Positions 58,628 to 64,000 of a stretch of DNA of 64,000 bases are shown here, piece by piece (position 1 is the first letter of the stretch; each line of letters begins with the position of its first letter). The stretch spans positions 21,880,383 through 21,944,382 of the forward strand of contig JACGWO010000005.1 of assembly GCA_034509735.1 (NCBI GenBank), in the 5' to 3' direction. The notes under the pieces were generated by a model, which was given only the letters and a program-made list of their open reading frames with translations, did not search any database and was not told where the DNA came from. The position numbers and the translations under genes are program-made. The DNA is from Sesamum alatum (taxonomy: Eukaryota > Streptophyta > Magnoliopsida > Lamiales > Pedaliaceae).

Positions 58628-60687
58628 GATGCTGCATAAGCTAGACCTGGATTCTAGCTTGTCTCCCATTTACCTCTTGACGTATGCGGGGCTACCCCAC
58701 ACTTTCAAGTAGTTGTAGGACGCAGGCTTGCCGTGCCATATCTCATATGGCGTTTGGGTCAACACACTGGTAGGCGCCAAATTTAGCAACTTGGCCACCG
58801 TTTCCAACGCATAGCCCCAAAAGGACAAGGGCAATTTGGTAAAACTCATCATGGATCGAACTATGTCCAACAGGGTTCGATTCCTGCTTTCAGAGACACC
58901 ATTCAATTGTGGTTTCCCGGGAGGTGTCCATTCAGATATTATACCATTTTCTTTTAGATAATTAAGGAACTCGGTATTAAGGTATTCACCGCCTCAGTCT
59001 GACCGTAGGACTTTAATTTTGCAGTTGGTCTGGTTCTCCACTTCAAGTCTGAATTCTTTAAACCTCTCAAGAGCTTCAAACTTGAACCTCATTAGGTAAA
59101 CATAACCATACCGTGAATGATCATCGGTAAAGGTTATGAAGTAGGAGAACCCACCTTGGGCCTGCGTCCTCAGTGGTCCACATACGTCTGTATGGACCAA
59201 GTCCAACAGACCTGTGGCAAGCCTGCTTTGTCCTACAAAGGGCTTCTTGGTCATCTTCCCTCTTAGACAAGATTCACAAGTTGGTAGCTCACTCAAGTCC
59301 CTACCTCTAGGTTCTTTGAGTCTACCAATCTTTTCATCCTATCTAGGGATATATGACCTAGCCTAGCGTGCCGCAGTTGTGCGTTCCCGTTATTATCTAT
59401 TTTACATTTGTGTTGAGCGTTAAGAACGAAGTTCGTTTGTTGCAAGTTATAGAGCCTGTTATTTAATGTACCAAGTAGACGAGCAATTCCACACCTCATC
59501 AAATAAAAGCAATTTTTATTGATCATAAACTCATAACCACTATTGTCCAACAATGGAATGGAAATGATGTTTTTAATCATACTAGGTACAAAATAAACCT
59601 GGTCTAATTCTATGCTAATACTATCACTAACTACTAGAGTGGCAGATCCTACTGCTTCTGCCGAGATGGCCTTGCCATTCCCAAGCTTCAGGATCATATC
59701 CTCGCTACCCAGTTTTCTGCTTCTTTTCAGCATCTGCAAATTATTGCAAATGTGAGCTCCACAGACGGTATCTAATACCCAAGAAGCAGAATTAGTGACC
59801 ATATTAACCTCAATCACAAATATACCTTGGTTTGAGAAGAGCTTGGGGCACTCTCTCTTCCAATGCCCTTTCTCACGGCAATTGATACATATGTCATATG
59901 CCTTTGACTGTGGCTTGGAGACAACCTTTCCCTTCTCTTTGCCTTTCCTCTCTTTGGCAATGGGAACACTTTTAGTGTTCGTAGCTGCTTTGACGGCCTT
60001 TCCCTTCCCTTTCTTCTTTTTCTAATGTCCGGCACCTTTGCCTTTCGCCTTGGAAGTTGAAGCACCTCCAAACAATACGGAAGGCGTGGACTTCTTAGTT
60101 GTTGCCTCGTATTGCACCAACATATTAATCAACTCATGAATACCGTTCTCAAGTGCGTTCATGTTGTAGTTGACGATAAATTGGTCGAAGGAGGGTGGGA
60201 GTGACTGAAGGATCACATCTATGTACATTTCATTGTCGAGGCCTGCCTTTAGGTCCTCGAGCTTTTCCACCATGGTAAGCATTTTAACCCCGTGCTCTTG
60301 TACAGAGGATCCTTCTGTCATTTTGGTTCCAAAGAACGCCTTGGTCGCGACATACCTAGTATGCCGGTCCGGGACTGCATAGCAATTCTTAAGGCGACCC
60401 ATAATGGAAGGGACATCGTCTAGCCTTTCATACTACTTCTGAATCTCATTCGTCATTGAAGCAAGTATGACGCTACGGACCTTCCGGTTATCCTTATGCC
60501 AAGTCTCGAACGTCTCACGTTCTTCCGGCGTGGATCCTTCCGGTAAGGTTCTAGGGAGAGGCTCGTCCATGACGTAGCATTAGTTCTCATAATCCAGGGC
60601 TATCCTGAGATTGCGCAACCAGTCGTTGTAATTGGTTCCATTGAATTTGTTTGTCTTAAGAATGGTTGAAAGTGGGTTCTTAGACAA
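58628..60687 (-). pseudogene. gag-pol: A5 gag, protease, integrase
   Basis: The gag start is lost (ATT-GTCTAAG in place of ATG-TCTAAG, near 60687). Gag motifs (AVPDRHTRYVATKAFFG, LVEKLEDLKAG-like), protease (WVLDTVCGAHICNN, where the usual G of DTG is V), pre-integrase (HARLGHISLDRMKRL; the leading W changed) and integrase (HTDVCGPLRTQAQGG, NGVSESRNRTLLD) are all recognisable. The frame is broken at several places. It continues after B1 at 19626. Confidence 0.93.
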
Positions 60688-61640
60688 TTTTTAAATCTAC
60701 ATTTAAAACAGAGCTCGCGATCAGCAGAATATAAAAGACAGTGGTTTGATAAAAAGTAATTAAATGCATGGTCTTTAGTCATTTAATGCTCCCACTATTT
60801 ATACGAAAACACGGTACTCTCAAACGTGATTTTTGAGAAACCCTTTCCTAGTGGGCTTGGAATCCACAGCGACTTTTTCCATATCCCGCTTTTACGATTC
60901 GCATGGAAAAACTCCTGTGGGAGGTATACCATACCATTCCCGTTCCACGAGATTCCCAAGATTATTGCCTCACCCTTTCACATGATCCCGAGGACTCCAA
61001 GCGAATCATGTTAATCGGGCGTTAGACCCGACCCAATCAACCGAGCCATTGACCCACTGCTACCCCCACGACTCGTGAGACAGGTAACAGTGGTCTATTT
61101 CTCGTTCATGACACAGTGCAGCTTCTTTTAAGTAAAATAACGTGGCACGACTCGTGAGACCACGCTATTGACCTAAATCAGCTTCCTCACTATGACATGG
61201 AATGGAAGGCATGGACAAACTCCTAGAGTTCATGTCCATTTTGACTAGGGTCTAATATTTGGACATTGGTCCAACCAATGTGAGAGTAGTAAAGACCGAG
61301 ATCTCATAATATAATACATCTACACATTCATCCATAATGCATAATAAATAAATGCATCCACAGCAGTTATATGATAAATAAAAACGCCATTCATCCATCA
61401 TAATAACCAGATGCAAAATTAAAGCCTAGCACGCCCCTGTTGGATGATCACGAGCCCCAATCCTATGCGATCCATTAAGCCCCCAGTGGATCTATGGTCA
61501 ATCTAGGGTTGATCCTATACTATTACATTAATAGTAACCCAATCATTATTCTGATGGGCCTTGGTTTCTTTTTTCTTTCTTCACTTCATGGAAATGCCTT
61601 GGAACCTCCAGTCTGGGCTCTCCATGTGGACCTTCTTTCT
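60688..61640 (-). other. A5 leader, gag-proximal part
   Basis: It contains TATAAATA at 60803-60796, SL3 as an 11-pair stem (61054-61064 with 61083-61093, one G-U in RNA), SL2 near 61135-61170, and a decayed SL1 near 61468-61491 whose loop and one arm have changed. It ends at TTTCT where the solo LTR begins. No gene is seen beyond the fused upstream frame. Confidence 0.75.
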
Positions 61641-63865
61641 TGAAGGACAAGCGGATCCGCCCGGGAGAGCGAGCGGAAGCGAGGAAGCGAGAAATAGTGC
61701 ACAAATTTAAATCTAATTTAAATATGCGAATCCCAAGGGGTGTACCCTTGGGTGCTCAACTGGGCGTTCGATGTAGGATGTGTAAATATTAAAACATATA
61801 TTTAAGCATATAGGGCATAGATATATAAATGAAATCAATCAAAGCGTAATAAACCGTTACCTTTGATTGTTTAGCGTATGCTCCCGGCTACTTGCGTTGT
61901 TCCTTCTCCGTAATGCTCACGAAATCCAAACGTATGGATTCTCCAAAGGTGATCCACACTACACCGGAAGAAACACACGTTCTTCTTGCTAGAAAAGAAC
62001 GGGTTTAAGAAGGAATCGGTTTAAGAGAAGAACACTATGAATTAGTGCTCTCCTAAACTTACTTTGTTCTTCTTCTTGATTCAAAATCAAGTGAAGAACA
62101 CAAGTGTAAGAGAGGGAGAGAGGCCGAGAGTTTGAGAGAGAGGAGAGGATTTTTGTCTTCTCTTTTTCCTAGAAAAAGATGAATAATGAATCACTTATGC
62201 TTGGTGTTGTATATTCTAATATATATACATAATTAATGTGATTATTGGAATGTGTCTAGGTTCATCCAAGGATGTCTAGATTCATTCCAATCAACCACCA
62301 TCAATTCTTCAATCAGGCCTATCAAAATATATGGTATGATCAAATCATACCAAAAGGGAAGAGCTTGATTGGAGTTGATTTGTCTCTTTCCAAAAGAGAT
62401 AAGTCAACATACCACCTAGCATGAAACATGGCTGATTTTGCTTCCTCCAAGGGCGTGTCGGCCATGTTTAATTAAGGAAAGAAGTCCAACTTCTTCCTAT
62501 TCCAAATTAGGAATTATTTCTCCTCTCGGGTATAATTTAACGGACCGGATTTTATCGTAATCCAATTACTACGGACCCAATATTAAATCCAATTTAATGT
62601 CCACTTAAATTATTCCTGTTGATCTTTTAATCCAATTAAAAGATCCAACGTCTCAACATCTCAACTTTTCATATTTAATCGAAAATTCATTTACCGATTA
62701 AATGAAAGCCCGATACAATATCGGCCCGTCCATCCAATGGACTTTCCCTTAAGTAATCCAATTACTTATTTTATCCTTCGAGATTGACTCCAAGTCCATC
62801 TCTCAACCTCCTCGGTGATTTGTGTGTGACCCTTTAGGTTCACCCTCAGCTAGACTTGGGCCCGTGTCCCACAAGGGCCCGTTACCATGGGTGGCCGTCT
62901 AGCAACGGTCTATGGCACTAGAGACTAGGTGAATTGGCGTGAACATTTAGGCGCCGATTCCGTACGGGTACGATCCTTCCGTCTACCGTCTCCCGGCCTT
63001 AGTCTAGGGTATGGAATTGGGCGTCGGTTCCCATCCTTGACTAGGCATCTATGCTTAATACTCGAGACCACGTATGCTTCATTGCGTCGACACAGGAAAC
63101 CATTCCCTGTTCGACCAACCACTGTGGCCACAACTTCAAACAGCATGAACGTGTCTCCGAGTGCATAGGAGATACATCTGTCACATACTGACAGGGGACT
63201 GATCCTCTTCTTGGAATCCACCATCCTCGCTACACATTCCGACTGCACTGGACAAGGCTTATGATAATCATCTTACAGAATGATTACCGCTCGCCAGATC
63301 CAAGATACAGTCGTCCTGTGCACACGACTGCCATGATTCCTCAAGTCTGAGGATTACTCCCGTACTATCGGAACCGGGAAAAACCAATCATACCGACCAA
63401 GCCTCCAAGGCTTCCATATGATGATCCCCGCGAGTTAGTCCAGTCAGCTCGACCCTAGTCGACCAACCCATCAAGATCGTGTAGGCGTCCCACGCCTGTC
63501 GCTGATGAAACACGGCACTCATCCAATGAACACGACTCTTGACGCAAGTCTCAATAGGACTCTCGATGCCCTGTCTCGAGGTCCTCGACTTGGAACGTTT
63601 CAGACCCAACTCTTAATCAGTTGGTTTCATGACCACCATCCAATGCGTGGCCCAACTGTACGAGTTGTTATCTATGGTCTGTGGGCTTTGTTGCGATATA
63701 AGTTAAACACCATTTTAACAAATGTAAGATGAGCTCGACAAAGAAGGTGCCATTGGTGACGAACACTCATCTTATTCATCACATAATAATATTACATTTA
63801 CATCAAGTTATCAGATAGGTTACAAATCGCCAAACCTATTGGCTTTCTGGTCAGCTATTCTAACA
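61641..63865 (-). mobile_element. Solo B LTR in the A5 leader
   Basis: A 2,225-base complete B LTR (TGTTAGAATAGCTGACC at 63865 to TTGTCCTTCA at 61641) has no internal domain. It is flanked by TTTCT (61636-61640) and CTTCT (63866-63870), one mismatch. A5 leader text continues across it, so it arose by LTR-LTR recombination of a full insert. Confidence 0.92.
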
Positions 63866-64000
63866 CTTCTTCTCCATCAATTACATAAAAATTAAAACCT
63901 CACTCCTATTCTACTCTCATTACATATTAAAAATAGAAACCCCAATGAAAACCCAGGGGGAGTACATAAGGAGGGGGATAGAATGCCTTATTATTCCAAG
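63866..64000 (-). other. A5 leader, continuing out of the window
   Basis: CCATCAATTACATAAAAATT and the following bases match the A1 leader near 12379-12500. The A5 GC tract, primer site and 5' LTR are expected to the right of the window. Confidence 0.85.

Larger units (their letters stand above)
5278..64000 (-). mobile_element. A5: A-family copia element split by A1, B1 and a solo B LTR
   Basis: The parts on the minus strand are: 3' LTR 5278-5392 plus 15757-17613, pol 17614-19626, pol/gag 58628-60687, leader 60688-61640 and 63866 onward. Joining across the nested inserts gives a normal A order; the 5' LTR lies beyond the window. It sits in A' gag after GTTCC (5273-5277). It carries more substitutions than A1 and A4, fitting its older position in the nest. 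Confidence 0.85.

Overview
The window is plant nuclear repeat DNA, almost certainly from an angiosperm. Essentially all 64 kb is made of nested Ty1/copia LTR retrotransposons. I found no host gene, tRNA, rRNA, CRISPR array or bacterial feature. The plant call rests on the polyprotein order (gag, protease, integrase, RT, RNase H), primer-binding sites matching plant initiator tRNA-Met (TGGTATCAGAGCC), 2 kb LTRs with TATA boxes, and telo-box motifs.

Two related families make up the window. Family A has LTRs of about 1.99 kb (TGTTAGAATAGG...TTTCA) and a complete element of about 10.4 kb. Family B has LTRs of about 2.23 kb (TGTTGGAATAGG...CCTTCA) and an internal part of about 5.3 kb. Older relatives (A' and B') lie at the left edge. 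All B copies are on the minus strand; A copies are on both strands.

Layout: A0 LTR (1-2042, +) in a B' LTR scrap (2043-2270, -); A' truncated LTR, leader and gag (2271-5277, +). A' gag is interrupted by A5 (-), whose parts are 5278-5392, 15757-19626, 58628-61640 and 63866-64000+. A1 (5393-15756, -) sits in the A5 3' LTR with a perfect GGTGT target duplication. B1 (19627-22654 and 54783-58627, -) sits in A5 pol. A3 (22655-26570, +) sits in B1 pol. B2 (26571-30701 and 50739-54780, -) sits in the A3 leader. A4 (30702-32127 and 41387-50738, +) sits in B2 integrase. B3 (32128-41389, -) sits in an A4-side LTR. A solo B LTR (61641-63865) sits in the A5 leader, and an unrelated 1.2 kb LTR-like insert, C (55024-56216), sits in the B1 leader. 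The nest A' > A5 > B1 > A3 > B2 > A4 > B3 is seven levels deep.

How the parts could work together (inference): no copy has a fully open gag-pol, but A4 keeps an uninterrupted RT-RNase H. The two B copies that cover the region share one RT deletion, and all three B pol copies share RNase H lesions, so B looks like a defective lineage amplified in trans. A and B share the PBS, the polypurine tract, conserved U3 blocks, a TATAAATA just before gag, and three leader hairpins whose stems differ between families while their loops stay the same. These hairpins are the most interesting signal here, as candidate packaging or dimerisation elements through which an A-type helper could mobilise B. Position estimates come from reading and aligning by eye; boundaries marked by TG/CA ends and target duplications are accurate to the base, others to a few bases.
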